Shown here one piece after another: positions 33,770 through 44,433 of a DNA stretch of 64,000 bases. A program made the translations under genes and the position numbers. The notes under the pieces are model-generated. The model made no database searches, had not been told where the DNA came from, and saw only the letters and a list, made by a program, of their open reading frames with translations. How positions within the stretch are numbered: position 1 is the first letter of the stretch; each line of letters opens with the position of its first letter. The stretch comes from Arcuatula senhousia (lineage: Eukaryota; Mollusca; Bivalvia; Mytilida; Mytilidae). The stretch lies in the NCBI GenBank assembly GCA_963971305.1, contig OZ020309.1:1357001-1421000 (forward strand), in the 5' to 3' direction.

Positions 33770-35205
33770 TTCTATCCACAGACATATAATATGACTTTAC
33801 TAGTTGTTATGTCGTCAAATACAACTAATAGAGGAGGATTCCTACCCACAGACATATAGCATGGCTTTACTAGTTGTCATGTCTTCAAATACAACTAAAG
33901 AAGTAAGATTCTTACCGACAGACATATACTATGACTTTACTAGTTGTCGTGTCTTATAATACGACTAATGAAGCAAGATTTCTTATCCAGACATATATAA
34001 CATGACTTTACTAGTTGTCATGTCTTAAAATACAACTAATGAAGTAAGATTCCTATCTACACACATATAGTATGACTTTACTAGTTGTCATGTCTTACAA
34101 TACAACCAATGAAGGACGATTTCTTACCAGCAGTCACATAGTATGACTTTACTAGTTGTCATGTCTTATAATACAACTAATGAAGGACGATTCCTACCCA
34201 CACACATATAGTATGACTTTACTAGCTGTCGTGTCTTATAATACGACTAATGAAGCAAGATTTCTTATCCAGACATATATAACATGACTTTACTAGTTGT
34301 CATGTCTTACAATACAACCAATGAAGGACGATTTCTTACCCGCAGTCACATAGTATGACTTTACTAGTTGTCATGTCTTAAAATGCAACTAATGAAGGAC
34401 GATTCCTACCCACAGACATATAGCATGGCTTTACTAGTTGTCATGCCTTCAAATACAACTAAAGAAGTAAGATTCTTACCGACAGACATATACTATGACT
34501 TTACTAGTTGTCGTGTCTTATAATACAACTAATGAAGGAAGAGTCCTACCCACACACATATAGTATGACTTTACTAGTTGTCATGTCTTAAAATACAACT
34601 AATGAAGTAAGATTCCTATCTACACACATATAGTATGACTTTACTAGTTGTCATGTCTTACAATACAACCAATGAAGGACGATTTCTTACCAGCAGTCAC
34701 ATAGTATGACTACTAGTTGTCATGTCTTATAATACAACTAATGAAGGACGATTCCTACCCACACACATATAGTATGACTTTACTAGCTGTCGTGTCTTAT
34801 AATACAACTAATGAAGGACGATTCCTACCCACACAGATATAGCATGACTTTACTAGTTGTCATGTCTTAAAATACAACTAATGAAGTAAAATTCCTAGCC
34901 ACACACATATAGCATGCCTTCACTAGATGTCATGTCTTCAAGTACAACTAATGAAGCAAGATTTCTTATCCAGACATATATAACATGACTTTACTAGTTG
35001 TCATGTCTTACAATACAACCAATGAAGGAAGATTCCTACCCACACACATATAGCATGACTTTACTAGTTGTCATGTCTTATAATACAACCAATGAAGGAA
35101 GAGTCTTACCCACAGACATATAGCATGACTTTAACTAACTAGTTGTCATGTCTTCAAATACAACAAAAGAAGGAAGATTCCTACCCACAGACATATACTT
35201 CAACT
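33770..35205. repeat. 70 bp minisatellite, about 21 units, with an 8-unit higher-order period
   Basis: The unit (~70 bp) contains ATGACTTTACTAGTTGTCAT and ATACAACTAATGAAG. Unit starts are near 33779, 33850, 33920 and so on to 35184. Units 2 to 7 match units 10 to 15 better than their neighbours, with an offset of ~561 bp, which defines a higher-order repeat of eight monomers. Within each unit TAGTTGT and ACAACTA can pair around a ~13 nt loop. There is no open frame through the array. Confidence 0.85.
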
Positions 35206-35223
35206 TTCCAGTCATATTCCTAA

Positions 35224-35503
35224 GGGACCGACCATTGAACTTGAAGGGGGGGGGGCTCGGTTTTTCCTAAAAAAATATTCTGAAAATTATTTTTGATGAA
35301 AAAATATTTTGGCAGCTGAGGGTAAGAAAAAAAATATTCTGAAGAAGGATTTCTGCCCCAAAAAAATGCTGATAATGAAAAAAAAATATTCTGTCGCGAC
35401 GCCTTTGAAAAATAAATATTTTGTCCGTGCTCTGCGCGAAAAAAAAAATCTGATCAAAACAAAAAACTAAGCCCCCCCCTTTTCAAGTTAAATGGTCCGT
35501 CCC
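35224..35503. mobile_element. PIF/Harbinger-like MITE with TAA target duplication
   Basis: Ends GGGACCGACCATTGAACTTG and the inverse of GGGACGGACCATTTAACTTG. TAA lies at 35221-35223 and 35504-35506. The interior consists of AAAATATTCTG repeats. It sits right after the minisatellite and is clearly younger than 2464-2755. Confidence 0.75.
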
Positions 35504-35618
35504 TAAATCCAATAGCTCTGGGCTCTGGCTTTTGAATTTTTTATGTTATATGCGTTATACCAGAGAAAAAAGATCAAATGTTAAAAGTCTGAAAGGAACA
35601 TATCTAGTTAACATCGAC

Positions 35619-35945
35619 CCATCATATGGCTGATAACTACTCTTTGGCGCAGAGGCGTAACAGACAGCTGGTTAAACCCAGCTTTAATATTTAAAGGCCA
35701 AAGTCACACAAACACATAAACCAACAACAATGCCTGCTAATGTTAGTCAGTTGACAGTTATCTATATTTTTTATTAATCAATCTACTTTCAGTTTAACCA
35801 TGTTTTTATTATTGCTATATTTAGAATCTGTATATGGCACATGTCTCTGGGACGATGAATATTCATTTGTGGTAATGCGCATGTCATTGGAAATAAGGCT
35901 TTGTTAGTTGTAGTTAACGTTAAACCTACATGGTTCGTATATGTA
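35619..35945. repeat. Right partner of the interleaved inverted repeat
   Basis: Inverse of block a at 35619-35677 and inverse of block b at 35847-35945, separated by ~170 bp not found on the left side. Confidence 0.6.
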
Positions 35946-35959
35946 GATGAGAGTCCTAC

Positions 35960-36289
35960 TAAAATCAATAAATATTTTCCGCGGAGCGACGTCTGGTGAC
36001 CAAAATTGTAAAAATTATCGCCCCTGAATCCGGAATCCGTCCTTTTGTATCCGCTTGACGGAAAAAATAGACATTTGCCGTCTGACTACAGGGTATTGCT
36101 CTCCCCATACACGGGACAACCGTTCTTCGTCCCTTCCAAAGGACTAGCAACGTTTCCTAAGACCATCCTCGCAAATGGTGTCTAGAGAGAGTTGGAAAAT
36201 CGGTACATGAAATTTTCACCACTGACGCGGATCGAACCACGAACCTCGGTGTTATTAGCCCGACGCGCTAACAACTACCCCACCGGCTC
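35960..36289 (-). mobile_element. tRNA-derived SINE
   Basis: The minus strand starts GAGCCGGTGGGGTAGTTGTT, a box-A-like tRNA head, with a box B GGTTCGATCC at 36229-36238. A non-tRNA body follows down to about 35960. This is the RNA polymerase III promoter layout of a SINE. A tRNA gene itself is excluded because the cloverleaf is not complete and the sequence continues into an unrelated body. Confidence 0.6.
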
Positions 36290-37034
36290 TCGATTTGGTT
36301 ATAGTTACTGTTGATAGTGTTAACTTAGAATTTGGTTACATAATAGAAGTATCAATATATACTCAACAACACAAATAACGTACCACTTCTCTTCTACCAG
36401 AGTTCTTTAAAAAATTGAAAGTTTATAAATTCTTTGATGCTAAATGATAAATGAAACCAAATTCAATAAAAAAAACCAAGCCTTTTTTTTTGCAATTGGG
36501 ACCAGTGCATTTACTGCAGGAGAAAATTTGATAACCAAGTCGAAAAAACGAAGTCTAAGATTGGCCAATTTGAAAAGCTTGTTTCTGAAAAGTTTGACCA
36601 GTTTTTGTGAAAATAAGGCTTGCTCCCTCGTTTCTTGTTACACGTTCAAAAAGGCATCAAATTTTCAAAAAATTGATGATTTTTTCATTTTTGGTAATCA
36701 GAATTTCTCAAAACTTTTGCAGCGATTGCAGTCATTGACTCAAAACATGCTGTGCCAATATCTCAGATCATTCAGACAAGTACACTTATTTTAATAGATA
36801 TTTGCTATTTCAAAGGAAATGAATGGAAGTGGTGCGTTTCTTTTGTGGTTTAGTATATAATGAGCGACTGTGCTATTGGCGTTTTTCACTCCAACAAGAC
36901 ATGTTAAAACTGTTAAAACTTATAAGGACGATGATCAGTAGAAGGATGATAAAATGATCACTGTGTCAGCGGTGCACTCTTGACAAGTTATATTCAAATG
37001 TGATTTATTTGTACCCGATTTTGTATTATCAATA
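36290..37034. other. Interior of the 16 kb element, no supported gene
   Basis: A 116-codon frame (36444-36794) has no recognisable domain, and its K/F/N/S-rich composition follows the AT bias; it is not called. The last nine bases (37026-37034, TTATCAATA) are the left target duplication of the next element. Confidence 0.4.
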
Positions 37035-37676
37035 GGCACAGGATACGGTTACGGCAAATTTGGGCAAAACCGTAACAATAAGAAATTCTTATTGTTACGG
37101 CAAAGACGAAAATCGAGAACAGATGACGGAACGGAGACCGAATCATTTACGACCGTAACAATAAGAATTTTCTTATTGTTACGGCACTTATTATTACGGC
37201 AAATAGTGTACGCCCATATAGTGACAATATGAAATAGATCAAGAGTGGCATTTTTTTATTATTATTAATTTAGGCATTCCAAGCCGGCAAAAAATTCTTA
37301 TAATCTATAAATTTAACTCAAAATTATTTTGATAACTCATTGCACATGCAACACAACCAATAAGTGGTTTTCGGGTTTTGATTTAATCCTGCGCATTTCT
37401 GGTGAAACCATTCAAGGCACCAATCACAGAGGATGGTAACGATTTTATGATCACCAATCATAACTAGTAGTTGTACGTCTACATCTATTTTGAGTTTTAA
37501 AGCTCGGTCTATGATTTAAATTTTCCCCAAAACCATTGTTTACAATTTAAGTGTTATATAATTCTTAAGAACAGGAGAGATCGAGTTCTCTCAGTTAGCT
37601 GCCGGGACACTCACTACGGCAAACAAATTTATTCAAAATACAAATGACAACAAAGTTCCAGACAATAAATTTTGCT

Positions 37677-37720
37677 ACGCCTGACGCGCGTTTCGTCTAT
37701 TCAAGACTCATCAGAGGCGC
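37677..37720 (-). ncRNA. Intact type-I hammerhead ribozyme
   Basis: Minus strand: stem I GCGCCT/AGGCGT (one G-U), core CTGATGA, stem II GTCT-TGAAT-AGAC with the conserved G-C next to the core, core GAA, palindromic stem III ACGCGCGT, and the cleavage C. Every conserved position is satisfied, so self-cleavage of a minus-strand transcript is expected. Confidence 0.85.
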
Positions 37721-38030
37721 TCTACCAAAAATATTGAAAATGCCAAACACTATATGAATATGAAGAGCATAGAACAGTAAAACCAAAAATACCAAACTGG
37801 GAAACCAAGTTATTACTAAGATAATCAACCTATGTCTGGGGTAGGAAGAACCTTAGGGTTAAGACAATTTTGAAATTTAGACGGATAGTTTAAAGCTTTG
37901 AAGTTTTTTCCAACTCAAAAGTGTTGGTGCCGGATCGGGGTAACCTCGGGGAATTAAAACTCCACCAGCAGTGCTAACCATCACGTGTGTTCGAAATACA
38001 AATGACAACAAAGTTCCAGACAATTTTGCT

Positions 38031-38073
38031 ACGCCTGGCGCGCGTTGCGTCTATCAAGACTCATCAGAGGCGC
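38031..38073 (-). ncRNA. Inactivated hammerhead ribozyme (second repeat unit)
   Basis: Same fold as 37677-37720, but the core GAAA has become GCAA and the U next to the cleavage site is C. Both changes hit essential positions, so this unit should be dead. Confidence 0.65.
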
Positions 38074-38432
38074 TCTACCAAAAATATTGAAAATGGCAAA
38101 CACTATATGAACAAAGAGAAGAGCCCGGAGATTACAATACCAACTACCGATGAGCTGAATTTATTCTTTTATTGTTACTTAATTAATTTATTATCAAAAA
38201 TAGCGAAAGAAGTTATTTTAACTATAAAATATCTTATCTTTGGTAAATCTCTTATGCCAATTACCTCGTCCATGCCGTAAGAATAAGTGCCGTAATAATA
38301 AGAAAATTCTTATTGTTACGGTCATAAAAGATTCGGTGTCCGCCCCGTCATCCGTTCCCAATTTTCGACTTTGCCGTAACAATAAGAATTTCTTACGGTT
38401 TTGTCGTAATCGTATCCTGTGCCTTATCAATA

Positions 38433-38962
38433 ATCTTCGTTTATTATTTCTGAGCCCAGCGTATCTGAAAGATCCCAAATGCGATATGCATGTTATAAAG
38501 TCGATCCTAAGGGCTAAATCAAAGCGCTAAAGCGTTAAAAGGCAGAGCTATAGATATATAAGCACTAAAATAATGATCGAACGATCTGTGTTTCATAAAC
38601 TTGAAATATGTTTGTTTGCTTCGCACACTTACACATTTGAAAGCTGAAATTTGACCCGCCCACTCGATTAAAGGTCAAAGGTCAAAAATACTTTAGTAAA
38701 CGTGGTGTATTGATTTACGATATGTACACATGATGTAGTGCACATTTAAACGGCATTTATGTTGGAGTATAAAGATGTAACAATCTGTATAATTAACATT
38801 TAAAATACATTGAAACAATAAAAAATGCACGATTAATGTTCTGTAATCATGTGTACGTAGGAATATTGGCTGGCTGATTTACTCTAGACGAGAAAAAAAA
38901 CGCGAAAATCAGATAGCTATATGACTACATAGGGCTCTTCCGAAAAATGCATATATACGTCG
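38433..38962. other. Interior of the 16 kb element next to its right TIR
   Basis: No gene or repeat recognised. Confidence 0.4.
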
Positions 38963-39248
38963 TTCAGTTACCGACATCATCGTATCCTGTTACCGACATC
39001 ATCATATCCAGTTACCGACATCATCAAGCGAAAAAGAATTGCCGATAACGGCTTAAATATGCATTATTTTGATATACTTCCGCACTCAACTTTGTTCCTT
39101 TATAAAAAAGAAAGCTGATGGTTACATTTGTTTTAAAATATAATGCAGTATAATCGAGAATTTATTGGAAATCGAGTTTGTCAGTTTTGACGTCCGCCAT
39201 ATTGTGATGTCGGTAACTGCAGTTACCGACATTCGCTTACCCCCAGTG

Positions 39249-39480
39249 GTAATGGACTGATTTTTTGTCTGTGAGTTTACCTTGATGAGTTACAGATCAA
39301 GTTTGAGTTTCGTGCCGGTCCACAATTTTTTATGGGAGATATGGCCCTTTGAAGTTTGAAAGTCTATTGCAATTTTCTTTTCTAAACTTTTTTATTGTTC
39401 CTTGTAGATAATAAACTGATCAAGTTTAGGTATTCATTTGTTTGACAAATTGTTACCAGTGACTGAAATATGAGGCCGGT
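39249..39480 (+). mobile_element. Pearl-like element P3, last part
   Basis: Resumes the unit broken at 23095 (TAATGGACTGATTTTTTG) and continues with CCTTGATGAGTTACAGATCA and GCCGGTCCACAA, matching 19673-20180 in order and orientation. Confidence 0.65.
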
Positions 39481-39761
39481 AGGGGACTAAGTATTGTTTT
39501 GCAATACTCTCAGAATGCTTGTTGTATCTGTTGTGCATTTTTATCTAGTTCTCGGGAGAAAAGACTTTTTTTGCGTATCACACTAAACACAATGTGCTAT
39601 TCAATTTCAAGAAATTTGTTTGGCCGCTCGCCAAAGACACCGAAGTCAGATGTGCATCCGGTGGAAAGCGTGCTTATTTTTGTTTGAACACCTTTAGATC
39701 TCGCTTGAATAAAAAGACAAACAAACTTAATAAAAATGCACAAAATCGTTTTGATACGACC

Positions 39762-39794
<33 letters not shown>

Positions 39795-39872
39795 CGGACG
39801 TACTATTGTATAATCGTCGTTGTCTGTTAACTTTTTACTTAGTGTCTCCACAATAACTTTAGTTCCAGTTAT
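39481..39872. other. Intergenic with an A-run inside a hairpin head
   Basis: A poly-A tract (39765-39791) lies between ATACGACCGC and GCGGACGTA, so it appears to be an expanded loop in a palindromic head like the one at 21888-21917. No gene. Confidence 0.4.
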
Positions 39873-40505
39873 TATACCCCCGCTTCAAAGAAGAGGGGTA
39901 TACTGTTTTACCCTTGTCCGTCCGTCCGTTCGTTCGTTCGTTCGTTCGTCCGTTCGTCCGTCCGTAACATAATTTCTGTCACAGTTTCTCAGCAACTACA
40001 TGACGAAGAGGTCTGATATTTTGCGTATAGCTTTCTCCTATATTATCATATGGTGTATACCGATTTCATGCTCCTAGGTCAACTACTTCCTGTTTACCGA
40101 ATACTTAGGTTTTTACACATAGTGTACATACATTCAAATTTTACGTCACAGTTCTCTCAGCAACTACTTGAGATAGAGGTCTAATATTTTGCATACAGCT
40201 TTATCCTACAGTCCCATATGGTGTATATGGATTTTATGTTCTTATAGGTCAACTACTTCCTATTTACCGAATACTTTGATTGTTGCACTTAGTGAACATG
40301 AATGCAAAATTTTCGTCAAAGTTTTCCCAGCAACTACAAGAGATAAAAGTCTGATATTTTGCATATAGCTTTATTCTACAGTCCGATATGGTGTATACTG
40401 ATTTTATGTTCCTAGGTCAACTGCTTCCTGTTAACAGAGTATTTAAACTTGTATGCATGGCATAGTTTGGGGAGCAGGGGTATCACTAGTGAGCATTAGC
40501 TCACA
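39873..40505 (+). mobile_element. Pearl-like element P5
   Basis: The hairpin head TACCCCCGCTTC..GAGGGGTA is followed by (CCGT/CGTT)n at 39918-39964. About four ~120 bp units follow, with ATATGGTGTATACCGATTTT, CTAGGTCAACTACTTCCTG and TCTGATATTTTGC. The end is TAGTTTGGGGAGC..GTATCACTAGTGAGCATTAGC. Another member with the same head and tail is at 47271-47835. Confidence 0.7.
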
Positions 40506-41374
40506 GATTTACTTGTTCGTCTAGATATGCATCTCACAGTTTATACAGATCTCGTTTGAATTTAGAAATAATTACAAATTTTGTTAGTCGCCTTCCAAAA
40601 ATTATTTATGTAAATCAAGAACAAGTAGAAAAATATTCTGATGACGATGCGTTCCTTCATTTTTTTTAAATAAACAAGTGTGGACTCTAATGTATATTGC
40701 CTAGAAAGCCGCTATGGACACAAAAAGCAAAGGTCTGCTTTAGTAACATAAAAAATACTTTATTATTTCTAGGTCCTGCTAAGGTTTATTGTTGAATTCT
40801 ATATGTAGCCTTTGCTGTACCGATCTAAAACTAAGCCATGTCGATGAATCTAAGTCATGCAAGTGTTTATCCCAAACATTATTTGTTTTTCGATCCAGTA
40901 TAAGCATTGTATTATCTCCTATTTAGTTCAAAATAATTGCATCTAAGTTTGGTTATGTTAGTGGAGGAAATAGGAAATTATTGCAGATAGAGAAAAGCTG
41001 TTGTTTGCTTAAACCTACAGCTCATCGAGCTGTACAAAATTCTCCATTGGATCAAAGATGTCAAAGTCTGTTGTTCATATTTACTTATAAATCAGCTTAA
41101 TGTTAAAGTTTAAAAAGGTTTCAATCTTCAAATTATTCTGAGAACAAAAGCTACCAACGGGATTCTAGGAATACCGAAGAAGAAAATCAAACATATATTT
41201 TGCGCCTAGAATTTTTTATAATTTTCGTTTTATAATATTATTATTTTCAACATTTAGTAGCATTCCAAGCATGCGGAGATGTAAAAAAAAATGTACATTG
41301 ACATTTTGACTTTTTTCTAAGTGTGACCAAAAAGGAAACTGGACTCATCCTCTTTTGTATTTTTGTCTTGGGCC
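40506..41374. other. Intergenic with one stray array unit
   Basis: About 40960-41075 resembles a single unit of the 48888-50570 array (GCAGATAGAGAAAAGCTGTTG). Nothing else is recognised. Confidence 0.4.
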
Positions 41375-41510
41375 AATGCAAGACGGCAAGCAGCGACTTA
41401 TGGTCATGCTGAAGACTGTTGGCTGTTTTCCATTGTGATTTTTAAAATTCACGTTTCTTTATGTTGGGTGTGTGGCGTACAATTATTCCACATCTAATTA
41501 TCGTCTACTT
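41375..41510 (+). repeat. Dispersed repeat family C, copy 3
   Basis: Inverse of 2825-2950 with TTGGGCCAATGCAAGACGGC and TTGGCTGTTTTCCATTGTGA preserved. Confidence 0.6.
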
Positions 41511-41673
41511 TAATGGTTATCATTTGTCAGATCAGCCTATGATTTTGAAGTATATAATATTATATGAAATACGTTTAAACCCGATTGTAGATCTCTTTAT
41601 GAAAATTTGCAATGTACATGTATGCCTTTAAAATTTTTACGTCTAATAGCAATAAATTATATTATAACTCAAA

Positions 41674-41863
41674 CAGGGCCAGATCCAGAAATTTTTGAAA
41701 GGGGTTGGTCCACATAAATTCCGCTGTGGACGAAGGACGGAAAGGGGGTGGTTCTAGACAAATTTTGCAGAAAACCTACACGATACTTGCAAAATTTTTG
41801 TCGGAAAGGAGGAAAATTCCAACCTCGGACCCCCCCCCCCCCCCCCCCCCGGATCCGCCGCTG
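41674..41863. mobile_element. Small MITE with CTCAAA flanks (hAT-like ends)
   Basis: Ends CAGGGCCAGATCC and the inverse of CAGCGGCGGATCC; CTCAAA is repeated at 41668-41673 and 41864-41869. It contains a long C-run. The CAG..GGATCC terminus resembles common hAT-type MITEs, although those give 8 bp duplications and only 6 bp match here. Confidence 0.6.
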
Positions 41864-41963
41864 CTCAAATATTTTTGATTGTCACCTATTCAAAGATTGT
41901 CGCTCCCTTTATGATAAAGACTAAAGCAAACTTATACACGAACGTTGCAATCCATGTTCCGCA

Positions 41964-42040
41964 CACAGGGGCTTGGATTCTGGTCATTTATATTGACTTT
42001 TAAGTCGCCTCCCCCTTATTCTTTAATCCAAGCCCCTGTG
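41964..42040. mobile_element. 77 bp palindromic MITE
   Basis: Arms CACAGGGGCTTGGATT and AATCCAAGCCCCTGTG are perfectly complementary and enclose ~45 bp. No coding capacity. Confidence 0.6.
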
Positions 42041-43369
42041 GTTCCTTTGGTTATTTTCTGACATGTTTGTAGTTGTGGCGACATTGGTCTCTGTGTGGTG
42101 AATCGACAAAATTGTCAAGCAATGATAACATTTTCGAACAACCAATAACTTTTGACAAATAAGTTTATTTTTCCGGATCCCGTTATAGCTTTGTGAGAAA
42201 TAGATAAAATTATTTATCCTTATTAAACTGACCTAGATCAAGACAGTCGAATGACCCAATGTGGTTATTTTGTCACTTTCAAAAAATCAATAAAATGCTT
42301 GAATTGTGTGTGTCATATTGACCTATTTTTGCATAAGCATTATTTCTGTCTCTGATAATAAACTTCATTCAATGAATTAACATTTTGCAGTCAAAAATTT
42401 ATAAGAAAGTACGCTATATCAGAAGCATGAATAACGAAAATGCTGTGTACAATTTTATGGCAAGATTTTACTTATTTTTGGTGTCCAAATAGTATTTTTG
42501 TCCTTTAAACTTTATTCAATCAAGTAAATTTTCGCAATCCAAAATCAAATATCCATTACGCTAAAGCTACGCAAGATATGCTACACTGACTAAAATATAA
42601 TCCGAAGCGGAACACATAATCTACTGGTCGCGGCCATATTGTCTTGATGGATATCCGAAGATCGAGAATCCGAATATAGCCCCCTGAGTGAAAAGTGAAA
42701 GTATATACATTGCAAAGAGCTTTTGTAAATATAGAAACGACGGAAACAAACGACCTAATTGAAGTATCGCTGCATTTTTATTTATAATAGGTAGTAACAA
42801 ATTTTATTATTTTTTTTCTAACATTTTCTTTTTAACGTTCATTCACCCCATGCATCTCGTCCCAAGCTGAACGTGATAGAAAACGAACTCATCAAAATGA
42901 AAATAACTACGTCAACGATAACTGCAGATCTTCTTTTATTCGTTCATGAAAAACGACTAATATGTTAGCAAAGGCAAAGACGCTTGATATTTAAGACATT
43001 GTGTCGTCAGCTTAAAAGAATGATCAATAATCAATCAAAACATTTCAATCGGGTGACTCGGAACTTATTAAACGAAAACACAGTCACATCGCTCTTTTTT
43101 TAGGTGTTTTTGTTTATGATTATCATAAAAACCTAAATGTTTAGATTAATTTTATTAATATGAAACCATTGGTAAAGCGTCATAATATACTGACCAGATC
43201 AAAGGTTAGGAGAATTTCAACTTGAATCAAAATGAATCTTCTTTCTGTTTGGTATTCCCGAAAATTAGAGAAATCTTAAAAGACAAAATTTTAAGCTCTC
43301 GACAGAGTCTCGAGCTTAAAGAAGCAAAACTGTACCAAAGGGGTAATCAGTATCATAAAACCGTAAAGA
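42041..43369. other. Intergenic, nothing identified
   Basis: Contains two short palindromes (about 43104-43136 and 43290-43320) but no gene or shared repeat. Confidence 0.4.
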
Positions 43370-43539
43370 CAAAGACAAAACCGGCAGACAAAAACAAACC
43401 ACATAACAACATAAAACACACACACATTACAACAAAACCGCATTTAGCAACGCGAACTCAAGTCAAAACGAGAGTGAACTCAGGTGCTCCGGAAGAGTAA
43501 GCAGTTCCTGCTTGCTATAGCACACCCGTCACGTTGCCA
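43370..43539 (-). repeat. Dispersed repeat family A, copy 3 (inverted)
   Basis: Inverse of the first half of 15097-15335, including CTCAGGTGCTCCGGAAGAG and CACACCCGTCACGTTGCC. The open frame over it is an artefact of the repeat. Confidence 0.6.
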
Positions 43540-43725
43540 AAGATCGATTTAGTGTTGGTCAAATTTCATCATTAAATTCAAAATAAAATGCCATCATTTA
43601 ATTATCTTGATTGAGAAATCTGGTAATCCACTTAAAACGATGTAAGAAGCTATATTTCTAACCTCTATAGAAAATGTTGTTCTCAGTGTAATTCCACGTG
43701 CAATATATTGGCGTTTTATTAGTTT

Positions 43726-44433
43726 TCATACGACCACAAAATTTTTGCGATTGAATAATGTCTTGGCGATGTCGTCGGCGTCGTCGTTGCTGTCGTCGTC
43801 GTCTATAGACACTGGTTTCCGTGCGATAACTTGAGTAAATGTTGACCGAATTTTTTTGAAATTTTGATATGATGTTTGTTACAGCTAAAGGAAGGTGGGT
43901 ATTGTATTTTGAGATTGTGGCCACTACCGTTTTAGATAAAAAAGGGCCAAAAGGGCTCAAACGGGTGTATTGACAACACTGTTGTATAATTTTTATTATT
44001 CATTCGATTATGAAAATTCTTTTATATTGAATTCATCATTAAATTCTGACAACAAAATGCTTCAATGGTTTTGATATATATACGTTGCACTGTTACATTG
44101 CTACTTCGGGTCAAAAAGGGACCACTGTGACACCCAAAAAATGACTTTTTTATTTGTGGTCCGATTTTCAAAATCATTTTTTCATTGGAATCCTTGTGAA
44201 AATCCCTGCCTGCGTTTTTCAATCAGATTTGCAAAATCTCTTACCGTTTTTGAGAAATCAGGGGTCAAAGGGGCCAAAAACACCATTTTTTAAAGTTTGT
44301 CAAGGCAAATAGTTTTATACCAAAAATTTAGTGGGCCAGTCAATTGTTATGAAGTTTTGATATGATGATTATATCCACTATAGTAATGTTGGTCTCGTAT
44401 TTGGGATTTGTGGTCTCTACTGTTTTAGAAAAT
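43726..44433 (+). repeat. Pearl-like remnant with GTCGTC head
   Basis: The palindromic ACGACCACAAAATTTTTGCG and a GTCGTCGGCGTCGTCG tract (43768-43803) precede decayed units with TTTTGATATGATG (43865, 44355) and GGGCCAAAAGGG. It is non-coding. Confidence 0.45.

Larger units (their letters stand above)
37632..38120 (-). repeat. Partial tandem dimer of a 358 bp hammerhead-bearing repeat
   Basis: TTC-AAATACAAATGACAACA begins at 37632 and again at 37990, a period of 358 bp; the second copy ends near 38120. One unit plus part of the next, each with a hammerhead, is the layout of retrozymes and Penelope-like pseudo-LTRs. A related single copy is at about 21525-21665. Confidence 0.7.
37035..38423. 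mobile_element. 1.39 kb TIR element with a perfect 9 bp target duplication (Mutator/foldback-like)
   Basis: TTATCAATA occurs immediately outside both ends (37026-37034 and 38424-38432). The TIRs (~165 bp each) start GGCACAGGATACG and contain inner palindromes such as CGTAACAATAAG paired with CTTATTGTTACG, so each end also folds on itself. A 9 bp duplication with long structured TIRs is characteristic of Mutator-like or foldback elements. No transposase is present. The interior carries 1.4 copies of a 358 bp hammerhead-ribozyme repeat. Confidence 0.85.
23096..39248. mobile_element. 16.15 kb structure bounded by ~285 bp terminal inverted repeats
   Basis: The ends are long inverted repeats, 23096-23380 and 38963-39248. 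The outer bases are CACTGGGGATAAGCG at the left and the inverse of CACTGGGGGTAAGCG at the right, with more than 90 percent agreement by eye. Each TIR carries four copies of a TGTCGGTAACTG motif, the first two facing each other. Flanks are the two halves of one pearl-like unit; TAAT lies on each side (23092-23095 and 39250-39253) with one extra G on the right. The 5'-CAC start and 4 bp duplication would suit the CACTA/Mirage/Chapaev group (inference). The interior is a composite of later insertions, and no transposase has been identified apart from the unassigned exon at 24030-24251. Confidence 0.7.

Noticed and set aside
33770..35205. CRISPR-like array
   Set aside because: Units are contiguous 70 bp monomers with no unique spacers; it is a minisatellite in a eukaryotic genome.
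36225..36289. tRNA gene
   Set aside because: Box A and box B are present but the cloverleaf is incomplete and the sequence runs into a non-tRNA body; called a SINE.
36444..36794. 116-codon open frame
   Set aside because: Composition follows the AT bias, no domain recognised, no splice or duplication support.
23096..39248. Polinton/Maverick interpretation of the 16 kb element
   Set aside because: Size and TIR length fit, but there is no polymerase B, integrase, ATPase or capsid-like frame, the termini are not AG..CT, and the duplication is not 6 bp.
39765..39791. Poly-A tail of a retrotransposon
   Set aside because: The A-run sits between the arms of a palindromic head (ACGACCGC and GCGGACGT), so it looks like an expanded loop rather than a tail.
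43222..43500. 92-codon frame ending in a peptide also readable at 1001
   Set aside because: The shared ending comes from repeat A, not from a gene.
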